Assembly: GCA_013813605.1 (NCBI GenBank)
Contig: JACCRL010000239.1
Coordinates: forward strand, 1-9,805
Direction: 5' to 3'
DNA from: Gemmatimonadaceae bacterium
GTDB lineage: Bacteria; Gemmatimonadota; Gemmatimonadetes; Gemmatimonadales; Gemmatimonadaceae
DNA: 9,805 bases
The position numbers were made by a program, and so were the translations under genes. Below are positions 1 through 9,109 of this stretch, piece by piece; position 1 is the first letter of the stretch; each line of letters begins with the position of its first letter. Below the pieces are notes generated by a model, which saw only the letters and a program-made list of their open reading frames with translations, was not told the DNA's origin and did not search any database.

Positions 1-1
1 C

Positions 2-814
2 AGCAAGCAGGCCGCTTACCGCACTTACGCGATTGGGGCGCGAATTCCGCGTGGGTCAGTCCCGCACGGTCTCTACTGGGACACGCCCGATCCGTACCAC
101 TATGTTCGCGTCCACCGCCCCGAAGGCGCGGACCACGAAATGCTGATCGTCGGCGGGGAAGACCACAAGACGGGTCAGGGTGATGACAAGGCAGATCCGT
201 TCCGCTCGCTCGAAGAATGGACGCGCAAGCGGTTCCCGATGATCGAGAATGTCGAGTACACGTGGTCGGGTCAGATAATCGAGCCCGTTGACTACATGGG
301 CTACGTCGGGAAGAACCCGGGCGGCGACGAGCACATCTACATCGCCACTGGCGACTCCGGTAACGGGATGACCAACGGAACTCTCGCCGGCGTCATCCTC
401 AACGAGCTCGTGCAGGGACGCCCGCATCCGTGGACCAGCCTGTACGATCCTTCAAGAATGAGGCTGCGCTCGGCCGGCACCTACCTGAAGGAGAACGCGA
501 ATATGGGACTGCAGATGAAGGACCACTTCACCGGCGGGGACGTCGCGACGTTCGAGCAGATTCCGCCCGGTACGGGAGCGGTGATCAGGCGCGGCCCGAG
601 CAAGATCGCGGTCTACCGCGACGAGAGCGGAATCGTGAGCCAGTGCTCCGCCGTCTGCCCGCACCTCTACTGCATCGTCGACTGGAACAACACCGAGAAA
701 ACATGGGACTGCCCATGTCACGGCTCGCGGTTCGACCCGTTCGGCAAGGTCGTCAACGGACCGGCAATTGCCGACCTGCGGCCTATCGGCCGCCGGAGCG
801 AAGCAAAGCCCTGA
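2..814 (+). CDS. FAD-dependent oxidoreductase with C-terminal Rieske [2Fe-2S] domain (3' part, 5' end outside window)
   Basis: The reading frame is open from the left edge, and 270 C-terminal residues are visible. Residues about 1-150 resemble the end of a DadA-like (DAO family) FAD amine or amino-acid oxidoreductase, including a glycine-rich GDSGNGMT segment at visible residues 117-124, where this family closes over the flavin. After a linker, residues about 175-260 form a Rieske domain. The cluster ligands are all present: C219-x-H221, then 15 residues, then C237-x2-H240 (CPH ... CPCH), followed by GSRFD. Related DAO-Rieske fusions such as Bacillus YhfW are about 500 residues, so roughly half the protein is missing. 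The likely role is flavin oxidation of a small amine or similar substrate, with electrons passing through the iron-sulphur cluster; the substrate cannot be told. No signal peptide can be judged because the N-terminus is absent. The gene ends in TGA inside the 3' end of the opposite-strand glucan synthase gene. Confidence 0.9.
   Translation, partial: SKQAAYRTYAIGARIPRGSVPHGLYWDTPDPYHYVRVHRPEGADHEMLIVGGEDHKTGQGDDKADPFRSLEEWTRKRFPMIENVEYTWSGQIIEPVDYMGYVGKNPGGDEHIYIATGDSGNGMTNGTLAGVILNELVQGRPHPWTSLYDPSRMRLRSAGTYLKENANMGLQMKDHFTGGDVATFEQIPPGTGAVIRRGPSKIAVYRDESGIVSQCSAVCPHLYCIVDWNNTEKTWDCPCHGSRFDPFGKVVNGPAIADLRPIGRRSEAKP
778..793. other. GC-rich hairpin spanning the synthase stop codon at the convergent gene junction
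   Basis: The six-base arms GCGGCC (778-783) and GGCCGC (788-793) pair perfectly around a TATC loop. The synthase stop codon (TAG on the minus strand, 783-785) lies within the stem-loop, and the last codons of the oxidoreductase read across it. A perfect 12-base palindrome, CGGCAATTGCCG, sits just to the left at 762-773. Neither strand has a run of T after the hairpin, so this is not a canonical intrinsic terminator. It may slow polymerase or protect a transcript 3' end, but that is inference; GC-rich coding DNA also produces such stems by chance. Confidence 0.4.
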
Positions 815-3800
815 CCTCGTGGCGGGCGCCGTCGTCGAGGAGAGCGATGGGACCCTTCACCGGTTGTCCGTCGACGGTGAGATCGACGGCGCCGTTCTGA
901 AGCCCGTCGGGATTCTCGACCGAGATACTGTAAACCGCCGTCCGGTGGCGATAATCGATCGTGTACTGCTTCCAGGCAGCGGGAATGCACGGCTCGATCG
1001 ACAGCGTCTCTCCCCGCTTCCTGAATCCGAGTATCGCCTCGAGCGCGATCCGGTACAACCAGCTCGACGAGCCCGTGTACCAGGTCCAGCCGCCGCGCCC
1101 GAGATGTCCCTTCGCGGTATACACATCGGCGGCAACCACGTACGGCTCGACCTTGTAGATGTCGATCGCTGCCGCGCTGTCGCCGTGCGTGATGGGATTG
1201 ATCATCTGGAAGAGCTCGAACGCGCGATCGCCGTCACCCTGGAGCGCGGTCGCGAGCACAGCCCATAGCGCGGCGTGCGTGTACTGCGCTCCGTTCTCGC
1301 GCACGCCCGGCAGATATCCCTGGATGTAGCCGGGATCGTGAGTGGTCTTGTCGAACGGAGGAGTGAGCAGCATCAGCAGCCGCGCATCGTCGTTGACGAG
1401 ATGACGGTTGAGCGACTGCATCGCCATCTTTCTGCGCTCCGGATCGCCAGCTCCCGAGATGACACTCCAGCTTTGCGCGATCGAATCGATCTTGCACTCG
1501 TCACTCGTGCTGGATCCCAGCGGTGAGCCGTCGTCGAAGTACGCGCGGCGATACCATTCACCGTCCCATGCAGACGTCTCCACCGCGACACGGTACTCTT
1601 CCGCGCGCGCGCGCAGTTCGTCGCCCAGCGCTTTATCGCCGCGCGCATCAGCGTGGACACAGAATTTTCGCAGCGTCGTGATCAGGAACCAGGCGAGCCA
1701 GACGCTCTCGCCCCTCCCCTCGATGCCGACCCTGTTCATGCCGTCGTTCCAGTCACCGCTGCCGATGAGCGGGAGCCCGTGCACACCCTTTGTGCACGCG
1801 CGCCGGAGCGCGCGCGCGCAATGGTCGTAAATGCTGCCTGACTCCTCCGCGACCTGCGGCAGGTCGTAGATCTCATGCTCATCCTGCGCTAGCGGTCTCA
1901 TGCTCAGGTAGGGCTGTTCGAGATCGAGGATATCCGTATCGGAGGTGACGCTCACATAGTGAGCGAGCACGTACGGCAGCCAGACGAGGTCGTCCGAGAA
2001 TCGCGTGCGCACTCCCCGCCCGCTCTGCGGGTGCCACCAGTGCTGTACATCTCCCTCGGTGAATTGCCGCGCCGCGGCGCGCACGATCTGCTCGCGCGCG
2101 ATGTGTGGGTCGGTGTACACGAGCGCCATTGCGTCCTGCAACTGGTCGCGAAAGCCGAACGCCCCGCTCGACTGGTATAGCGCCGACCGTCCCCACATCC
2201 GGCAGGAAAGAGTCTGGTAGAGCGACCAGCGGTTGAGCATCAGGTCGAATTTTCGGTCCGGAGTGCGCACCGCGACGGTTGACAGTCTCCTGTTCCAGCT
2301 CTGGAGCGCCGCACCAAGCGCGATGTTCGCGTCGCCGGGGCCACGGTGGCGCATGATCAGCTCCCGCACTGCACTCTCGCCGGGCGCCGCGCCGAGCAAC
2401 ATCGAGATCTCCCGTGTCTCGCCCGGCTCGAGCGTGAACGGTACCTGAAGCGCGCAGCACGGATCGATCGTGGCACCCACGGCACCCGACAGTCCCGCGC
2501 GCTGGAGCGCGGCCGGGCTGGAATTCGATCCGTTACGGCCAAGAAATTCCCTGCGGTCGGCGGTGTAGTAGGCGACTTTCTCGCTGATCGATGCGAACGC
2601 CACGGTGTCGGCGAACTGCGTGTCGAAGTAGTTGCGCGCGAACATCGACTGCGTCGTCTCGTCGAAGCTCGTCCGCACGTGGTGCTGGGTCTGGTCACGC
2701 GACACACCGAGCACCCACTCGAGGTACCAGGTAAGCGTCACCTTCCTCCGCGCCGGCCCGTCGTTGCGGAGGGTGAGAACGCTGATCTTCACTGGATCCT
2801 TTTCCGCCATTCCCATCCGCAGCGTGCTGCTAAGCCCGGCGTGCACGTGCTCGAACGATGAATAGCCGGCGCCGTGACGAACGGTGTACGGCGTCGCTTC
2901 GCGAATCGGCGCGGGCGTGGCCGTCCACAGGTCGCCGTTCCCATCGTCACGCAGGTATATGCAGTCGCTCGATGGGTCGCGCACCGGATCGTTGTGCCAC
3001 GGAGTGAGGCGGTAGAAGAAGCTGTTTCCCGCCCACGACATGCCGCTGCCCGTCTCGCTGACAAAGAAACCACCGGCGGGATTTCCGACGACGTTGATCC
3101 ACGGCGCCGGCGGCAGATCGGAACCGGTGAGACGTATCTCGTATTCGCTGGATGCGTTGAATCCGCCGAGTCCGTTGAACGCCTCGAGATCACGTCCCGA
3201 TTCGGCCGCGTCGGCGTGAATCGGCACCGTGCCGAGCGGAACGATGTCGCGGTTCATCACGTCGAGCCTGGGCGGATATCTGTCCTCGACACCGGGGAAC
3301 TCGAGGAAATTCCCGAGGCCGAGACCGTCGCAGTTTATCTGCACCCGCGCCATCGCCTTGAGCAGCGTGATGTCCTCGGGCTTGAGTATGTCGGAGCGGC
3401 GAATGAAGACCCCGCCCGGCCTGTCGAGCAGTCCCGCCTCGCTCGATGCCAGCGTCGTTTGCAGCAGCTGGTCGCTCAGCTCCTGCATGTAGGTGGCGGG
3501 ATGCATGTTGAGGATCACCAGATCGCAGGTGATTCCCTTCAACCGCCAGTAGTGGTGCGTGCGCAGCAGCTGTCTCACGCTCGGCAACCCGACTGACGTC
3601 TCGATTGTCGCCAGCAGTATCGGCCAGTCGCCGGACACCCCAAGGCCCCAGAGTGCCTGCTGCCCGAGGCGATTCTCCTCAACGGCGCTCTGCGGCGGGC
3701 GGAACCCCGGATGGGGAAAGAGCAGGTGGCCGGCGAGATCCTGATACAGCGCGGCGTCAGCCGGCGCGATGCCGAGATCGCGGAGCTCCGCCTGCGCCTG

Positions 3801-6800
3801 CGCCCACGAGAGGTCAAGCGCACGACGCGCGCTGTAGGGATCGTGGTAGAGATCGGCCAGCTCGATCGCTCTTTCCCGTCCCTCTGTCACGAAGGTGGTG
3901 AACGCGACCTGGGCGCTCGAGCCAGGAGGAACGCGCACTCGCACCCGGAGCGAAAAAATCGGATCGAGCACGGCGCCGACCGTTCCCGAAAGCGCAGCTT
4001 CTTCATCGAGCGCAATCGCGTTTCTCACCGACCTGCCTCGACCCACGAACTTCGCGCGGTCCGTTTCGCAGGTGACCTCACCGATCAGCTCGGGACCCGC
4101 AGACGCGACGTGCGCGCACCACATGCTCGCCTCCGTCGCCGCACGCGGCCGGCGTGTCGCAAGCAGCGCGGCGTTGCCCTGCAGCCACTCGGTTTGCACG
4201 AAAAGGTTTCCGAATGCCGGGTGCGCACGATCCGCATCAGGGGGCGAGAGCACCACTTCCGTATAGCTGGTGAGCTCGATGTCGCGTGGCTGCAGCGAAT
4301 GGTTGGTCAGCGTCACGCGCCTGACTTCGGCCGCGTCGTCGGACGCAATCGCGATTTCCGTGTACGTCTCGATGTCGCCGTCGCGGCGCGCGAACGTCAC
4401 CCGGTCGCTGGCGAACAGCACTTTATACCACTGGGGCTGGGTTGCAGTCGGCTGGTGTGCCGTTGACCATACCTTGCCCGAGCCGAGGTCCTTTACATAG
4501 CACCACTGTCCGTAGTTGTCCCTGGTGCTGTCGTGCCGCCAGCGCGTTATGGCGAGATTGCCGTAGCGACTGAATCCGCCGCCGGCGTTCGTGACCATGA
4601 CCGTGTACGGAACGTTGCCGAGCACGGCAACAACGGGCTGCGGCGTAAACGGCGTGTCGATCTCGCGGACAGCCGGCTTCTCCATCTCGGTTGGAACGCG
4701 CGCGACATCGTCGCCCTGGACGTCCTGCACCGTCAGTCGCCGCGGGATGCGCTCCTGCAGCATCAGCTCGGCGGATCGCACGAGCGGATCGGTGTGGAAT
4801 CTCCGCGGCCAGATCTGCCGGTCGAGCACGTTGGTGAGAGCGACGATGCTCATCCCGATGTGATGAGCCATGTACGTGCAGACCAGCGTCTTCTTCGATC
4901 CCGGCGCGGGACGGGTGTAATCGAGCGCATCCCGGAAACCGAACGGTCCCAGCGCGCCCTCCGCTTCGAGAACGGCGAGGTTCTTGAGCGACTGATGGGG
5001 CTCGACCAGCATTGCCAGCACCGTCGCGTACGGAGCGATTACGAGCTCCTTACTGAGGCCGCGCTTGAGGGCGAGATCGGGTACGCCGAAGCCGCGATAC
5101 TGGTAGGTCTGCGCGCGGTCGCGCACCGCGTACGCCGACTCCGACACTCCCCACGGCACGCCGCGCTCGTTGCCATACGCGATCTGTCGCTTCACACACC
5201 CCTTGTGTGTCTGGTCGAGGAGCGTGAACGGAAAAGTCTGCATGACGAGCGCCGGCATCAGGTACTCGAACATGCTGCCGCTCCAGGAAAGCAGCGTCCT
5301 CGTGCCGGCCGTCGCGGTGAGCGCCCGGCCGAGCCGGAACCAGTGGTCCACCGAAACGTCGTCCTTTGCGACGGCGACGAACGACGCCAGCCGCGATTCG
5401 GATGCGAGCAGATCGTAGTACGAGTTGTCTACCGTGTTGCTGCCGACGTGGTAGCCGATTGTGAAAAGCTTCCTGCGCTCGTCGAAGAGGAACCTGAAAT
5501 CCATCTCCACCGCGTAAGCGTGCGCGCGTTCGGCGATCGCCCTCAGTCGCGTCACTTCTTCCTTTTTGGCGTCGGGAGCTTTCAGCATCTCGAGACACGC
5601 CTGCTTGAGCGCGATCAGATGTCCGGCGAAGTTTCCACTGTCGACCGTCGATATGTACGCCGGCTCGAGAATGTGGAGGTCGGCCAGATCGTACCAGTTG
5701 AAGAAGTGCCCGCGATAGCGGCGCATGCGCTCCAGCGAGCGGAAGACGCGCTCGACGCGGTCGATCATGTCGGGCCGCGTGATGAGTCCGAGGTCTACCG
5801 CGCTAACGGTCGACAGGAGTTGCAGGCCAATGTTCGTCGGAGAAGTTCTCATCGCGACGATCGGCGTCGGATCTTCCTGGTAGTTATCGGGCGCCAGCCA
5901 CTGCGTCTCTTCGGTGACAAATTTCTCGAAGTACGTCCAGTGCAGTCTCGCATAGCGAAGCGAAGCCTGCCGCTCCGCAGCGGTGAGATAAATCTCGCCA
6001 AGAATCGCCGGACGACTCAGCGCGAAGGCGATGCTCGGGCTTGCGAACCAGAGCAATAGCACCGGCAGGATGCCGATCACGAACACGAATCGCTCGTCAG
6101 GACGTGCGACCGCGCCAATGCCGATCTCGTGAACGGCAACGAGAGCGAGAAGGAGGAAAGAGAGCGCCGTCACCGGCCACATCCTCCGCCACGTCTCGAG
6201 CTGCGAGCCCGATCCCATCGTGCGCTCTACCTGGGATGCCGTCTGCCACTCGAGCAGCGTTCGCCTGCTGATGAACAGCCGGTACAACGTTCTGATGATC
6301 GCGTCGGCCGATACAACAGCCTGGTGCGGGAGGAAGACGACGGCAAGCGCAAACTGCTGGGCGTTGGTTATCGCATCGCGACCCACCGCGACGTAGTAGG
6401 CGAGCCACGACTGGTCCCGCGGCGGCCGCAACAGCGAGACGAACAGCGAGAACAGCCAGGGGAAAGCGATCGCCAGCAGCACGACGACCGTCCACCTGAG
6501 CGCCGTGCCGGGAAGCACGAACCAGCCGGCGATGAGGAGCGCCATCTGCGAGATCTCCACCAGGCTGCGGCGGAGATTGTCGAGGATTTTCCAGCGGGAG
6601 ATAGCCGACAGGCGGTTCTGGACGGGGCCATCGGCACCCGGCACACTGCCACGGAGCCAGCCGACCAGCTGCCAGTCGCCGCGAATCCACCGGTGCTTGC
6701 GCCGCGTGAAAGTGAGGTAGCGCGCCGGGTAGTCATCGTAGACCTCGATGTCGGTCGCGAGGCCGGCACGGGTGTATGTCCCTTCGATCAGGTCGTGACT

Positions 6801-9047
6801 CAGCAGCGTATTCTCGGGGAATTTTCCGTGCGTCGCTTCCTCGAAAGCGTCGACGTCGTAGATACCCTTGCCGGTAAAGCTTCCCTCGCCGTAAAGATCC
6901 TGATAGACGTCGGAGACGGCCGTCGTATACGGATCGACGCCCGGATGTCCGGAGTGAACGGCGGCGAAGTACGAGCGGTGCGCGCTGGTGAGAGAAACCC
7001 CGACGCGGGGCTGCAGAATTCCGTACCCACGCGTAATGCGTCCGACCCGCGCATCGTATTCGGCGCGGTTCAGCGGGTGGGCGATACTGCCCACCAGCAT
7101 CTGCGCCGCGTCGCGCGGGAGAACCGTGTCCGAGTCGAGCGTGATGACGTAGCGGATCGCACCGAGACGGCGCGTATCGCCGACGATGGTGGTGAACGCA
7201 TTGCGTGCGCCGCCGCGCAGGTACTGGTTGAACTGCGCAAGCTTGCCGCGCTTTCGCTCCCATCCCATCCAGACGTTCTGCTTTGCGTTCCAGAGCCGCG
7301 GGCGGTGGAAGAGGAAGAAGACATCGGTGCCGGCGGTAGCATACTTGGCGTTGAGCGCGTGGATTCCCGCTCTTCCCGCACCGACGATTGCGTCGTCCCC
7401 GTCGCGCTGCTCGGTCGGGGCGTCGGTGAAGTCGCTCAGTATCGCGAACTGGAGATTCGGATCGCGGTTGGCGAGATACTGCACCTCGATGTGCTCGAGC
7501 GCTTCCTCGACGGCGTGTACGTTGCCGAAGAGGGTGGGCACGACGACGGCCGCCATGTACTCACGCGGTATTCCGTTCTCCCGCATTTCGAGCTTCGAGA
7601 GCAGACGCGGCGGCATCAGCAGCGTGACGAGCTGATTGACGACGCTGATGCCGATCTCGTTTGCCGGAAGCAATGCGAGCAGTGTCACCGTCAGCTGCCA
7701 CCCTGCCGTGTACGCGCCGACGGCCTGCAGTATCAGTCCGAGGGCAGCCATCGTGAAGACGGTGATGCCGCCGAAGTAGAGCGAGTTCGGATGTCGCTGC
7801 GTCCACCGATAGAACTTTTCACCCGCCGGCGGCGTGTAGCCGATCTGGTCTTCGAGCTCGGTGCGCCCCTTGTCCACGAGATAGAACCCGACGTGGGACA
7901 GGCGCGTGTTCTCACTGGCCGCCGCCCTTGCCAGCGCGAGCGCCTCCGCGGCGACCTCTTCCTCCGGCCGCTTCACACGCTTGGCGAGGTGCTCGACGAC
8001 GTGACGGTAGTGATCGCGTGTGCCGAACGTCATCGAGGCGTAATGCCCGCTCGGGTCGCCGCGCAGCAACCGCTCGGTGATGCTCTGCGACTCGATGAAC
8101 TCCTTCCAGTCGAGCCGCGCGATCGTGCGCAGGCTGGTGATGCTGTTCGCGACAGTGACCTGCGTCAGCGCGACGCGCCGGTTCGAGCGCGTTGCCGCCT
8201 CCTCCGCGCTCGGCCCGTCCTCGGCGATCCACTGCTCGAGCCAGATGAGCGGCGTGAAGTTCGTCTGGTACGAGCGCACCTGCTGGAGAAAACGAGCGAC
8301 CCATGTGGGAGTGAAGGTCGGATGATCGTCGACGAAAGCGGCGAGGGCGACGGCGAGTGCCTGTGATGACTGCTCGCTCGCGTCACGCAGTGTCCCCGCG
8401 GCGACGTCAGCGGATTCGACTTCCTTCAGGCGCGCGGCGACGCGCAGCGCCATGCGGCGAATGTTCTCGACCAGTCCGAGCCGCAGCATCGTCGGCACCG
8501 CCCACAGCTCACCCATGCGCAGTGGCGTGACGCTCTGGTACTCGCGCACGAACAATGTGATGTTGTCGAGGTCGAGGTGGCCTTCGGTGTGCGCAATCAG
8601 CTCGATGGCGACTTCGTATGCGCGCGGATATCCCGCCAGCGCGCCGGTTGCGAGCTTGGGCAGCTCCTCGTAATAGCCCTTCGGGAGATTGGTGCGAATC
8701 TCCCTGATGTGCTCCTGAACGATGTAGAAATTGTCGAGCAGCCAGTCGCCGGCAGGACTGATGTCCAGCCCGCGCTCGGCGCCGTCGTTCAGCTCATGAT
8801 AGACGCGGTCGAGAACGCCGCGCGTGTCTTCGAGCCGCTGTAGTAGCGGACCGACGCCACGCTGTTTCTGCGCGGGGAGCAGGTGGTGAGCGCGCGCGAC
8901 GGCGCGCGCCCGCTCACCGAGCCTCTCGAGGCCGAGGACTTCGCCGCGGATTGGTCCGACGAGCTCTTCACCGCCCGTGTCGGGGGAACGGTTGAAAATG
9001 CGGCGCAGAATTGTCGGTGGTGCCTTCGGCGGAGTTGCGGTTGCCAC
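783..9047 (-). CDS. ndvB: Cyclic beta-1,2-glucan synthase (NdvB/ChvB/Cgs type; GT84 + glycoamylase-like/GH189 + GH94)
   Basis: This 2,754-residue protein is close to the roughly 2,800-2,900 residues of rhizobial NdvB and Brucella Cgs. Residues 1-about 415 are soluble. Hydrophobic segments lie near 420-476, 830-920 and 957-1013. Between the first two is a GT84 glucosyltransferase with SDFTDA (538-543), the metal-binding LDSD (D638, D640), FTGKGIYD (724-731), SHDLIEG (750-756) and HRWIRGDWQ (785-793, a Q/RxxRW-type motif). The glycoamylase-like domain, now linked to GH189 cyclising transglycosylases, spans about 1100-1460 and has candidate acidic residues E1261 (GSMFEYLMP) and E1303 (GVSESAY). 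Two GH94-type beta-sandwich regions follow (GGGF at 1489, GGFF at 1992). The GH94 barrel comes last, with GDWNDG (2431-2436), REN (2583-2585) and GGWTWYTGSS (2652-2661). By family knowledge it polymerises UDP-glucose at the inner membrane, trims by phosphorolysis and cyclises. GTG is the only upstream start possible, since an in-frame TGA lies 9 bases before it; only a weak GAG precedes it. Confidence 0.95.
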   Translation of the reverse strand: MATATPPKAPPTILRRIFNRSPDTGGEELVGPIRGEVLGLERLGERARAVARAHHLLPAQKQRGVGPLLQRLEDTRGVLDRVYHELNDGAERGLDISPAGDWLLDNFYIVQEHIREIRTNLPKGYYEELPKLATGALAGYPRAYEVAIELIAHTEGHLDLDNITLFVREYQSVTPLRMGELWAVPTMLRLGLVENIRRMALRVAARLKEVESADVAAGTLRDASEQSSQALAVALAAFVDDHPTFTPTWVARFLQQVRSYQTNFTPLIWLEQWIAEDGPSAEEAATRSNRRVALTQVTVANSITSLRTIARLDWKEFIESQSITERLLRGDPSGHYASMTFGTRDHYRHVVEHLAKRVKRPEEEVAAEALALARAAASENTRLSHVGFYLVDKGRTELEDQIGYTPPAGEKFYRWTQRHPNSLYFGGITVFTMAALGLILQAVGAYTAGWQLTVTLLALLPANEIGISVVNQLVTLLMPPRLLSKLEMRENGIPREYMAAVVVPTLFGNVHAVEEALEHIEVQYLANRDPNLQFAILSDFTDAPTEQRDGDDAIVGAGRAGIHALNAKYATAGTDVFFLFHRPRLWNAKQNVWMGWERKRGKLAQFNQYLRGGARNAFTTIVGDTRRLGAIRYVITLDSDTVLPRDAAQMLVGSIAHPLNRAEYDARVGRITRGYGILQPRVGVSLTSAHRSYFAAVHSGHPGVDPYTTAVSDVYQDLYGEGSFTGKGIYDVDAFEEATHGKFPENTLLSHDLIEGTYTRAGLATDIEVYDDYPARYLTFTRRKHRWIRGDWQLVGWLRGSVPGADGPVQNRLSAISRWKILDNLRRSLVEISQMALLIAGWFVLPGTALRWTVVVLLAIAFPWLFSLFVSLLRPPRDQSWLAYYVAVGRDAITNAQQFALAVVFLPHQAVVSADAIIRTLYRLFISRRTLLEWQTASQVERTMGSGSQLETWRRMWPVTALSFLLLALVAVHEIGIGAVARPDERFVFVIGILPVLLLWFASPSIAFALSRPAILGEIYLTAAERQASLRYARLHWTYFEKFVTEETQWLAPDNYQEDPTPIVAMRTSPTNIGLQLLSTVSAVDLGLITRPDMIDRVERVFRSLERMRRYRGHFFNWYDLADLHILEPAYISTVDSGNFAGHLIALKQACLEMLKAPDAKKEEVTRLRAIAERAHAYAVEMDFRFLFDERRKLFTIGYHVGSNTVDNSYYDLLASESRLASFVAVAKDDVSVDHWFRLGRALTATAGTRTLLSWSGSMFEYLMPALVMQTFPFTLLDQTHKGCVKRQIAYGNERGVPWGVSESAYAVRDRAQTYQYRGFGVPDLALKRGLSKELVIAPYATVLAMLVEPHQSLKNLAVLEAEGALGPFGFRDALDYTRPAPGSKKTLVCTYMAHHIGMSIVALTNVLDRQIWPRRFHTDPLVRSAELMLQERIPRRLTVQDVQGDDVARVPTEMEKPAVREIDTPFTPQPVVAVLGNVPYTVMVTNAGGGFSRYGNLAITRWRHDSTRDNYGQWCYVKDLGSGKVWSTAHQPTATQPQWYKVLFASDRVTFARRDGDIETYTEIAIASDDAAEVRRVTLTNHSLQPRDIELTSYTEVVLSPPDADRAHPAFGNLFVQTEWLQGNAALLATRRPRAATEASMWCAHVASAGPELIGEVTCETDRAKFVGRGRSVRNAIALDEEAALSGTVGAVLDPIFSLRVRVRVPPGSSAQVAFTTFVTEGRERAIELADLYHDPYSARRALDLSWAQAQAELRDLGIAPADAALYQDLAGHLLFPHPGFRPPQSAVEENRLGQQALWGLGVSGDWPILLATIETSVGLPSVRQLLRTHHYWRLKGITCDLVILNMHPATYMQELSDQLLQTTLASSEAGLLDRPGGVFIRRSDILKPEDITLLKAMARVQINCDGLGLGNFLEFPGVEDRYPPRLDVMNRDIVPLGTVPIHADAAESGRDLEAFNGLGGFNASSEYEIRLTGSDLPPAPWINVVGNPAGGFFVSETGSGMSWAGNSFFYRLTPWHNDPVRDPSSDCIYLRDDGNGDLWTATPAPIREATPYTVRHGAGYSSFEHVHAGLSSTLRMGMAEKDPVKISVLTLRNDGPARRKVTLTWYLEWVLGVSRDQTQHHVRTSFDETTQSMFARNYFDTQFADTVAFASISEKVAYYTADRREFLGRNGSNSSPAALQRAGLSGAVGATIDPCCALQVPFTLEPGETREISMLLGAAPGESAVRELIMRHRGPGDANIALGAALQSWNRRLSTVAVRTPDRKFDLMLNRWSLYQTLSCRMWGRSALYQSSGAFGFRDQLQDAMALVYTDPHIAREQIVRAAARQFTEGDVQHWWHPQSGRGVRTRFSDDLVWLPYVLAHYVSVTSDTDILDLEQPYLSMRPLAQDEHEIYDLPQVAEESGSIYDHCARALRRACTKGVHGLPLIGSGDWNDGMNRVGIEGRGESVWLAWFLITTLRKFCVHADARGDKALGDELRARAEEYRVAVETSAWDGEWYRRAYFDDGSPLGSSTSDECKIDSIAQSWSVISGAGDPERRKMAMQSLNRHLVNDDARLLMLLTPPFDKTTHDPGYIQGYLPGVRENGAQYTHAALWAVLATALQGDGDRAFELFQMINPITHGDSAAAIDIYKVEPYVVAADVYTAKGHLGRGGWTWYTGSSSWLYRIALEAILGFRKRGETLSIEPCIPAAWKQYTIDYRHRTAVYSISVENPDGLQNGAVDLTVDGQPVKGPIALLDDGARHEVRALLRSGGR

Positions 9048-9109
9048 GTCAGAAGCTCAACGCCAAAGATATGCCGCTCTAGAGTTGTACCGCGCGCACC
9101 TTTGAATCC

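Noticed and set aside
1602..1614. Alternating CG run, considered as a Z-DNA or simple-repeat element
   Set aside because: It lies inside the GH94 coding region and is explained by a run of Arg and Ala codons in GC-rich DNA.
4533..6059. 508-codon open frame on the plus strand, antisense to the synthase
   Set aside because: It has the same low-complexity Arg/Glu/Val composition and no family signature, and it lies over the well-supported cyclising domain of the synthase.
6129..8366. 745-codon open frame on the plus strand, antisense to the synthase
   Set aside because: Its product is very rich in Arg, Glu and Val without domain structure, which is typical of the reverse frame of a GC-rich gene. 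The opposite strand encodes clear GT84 motifs.
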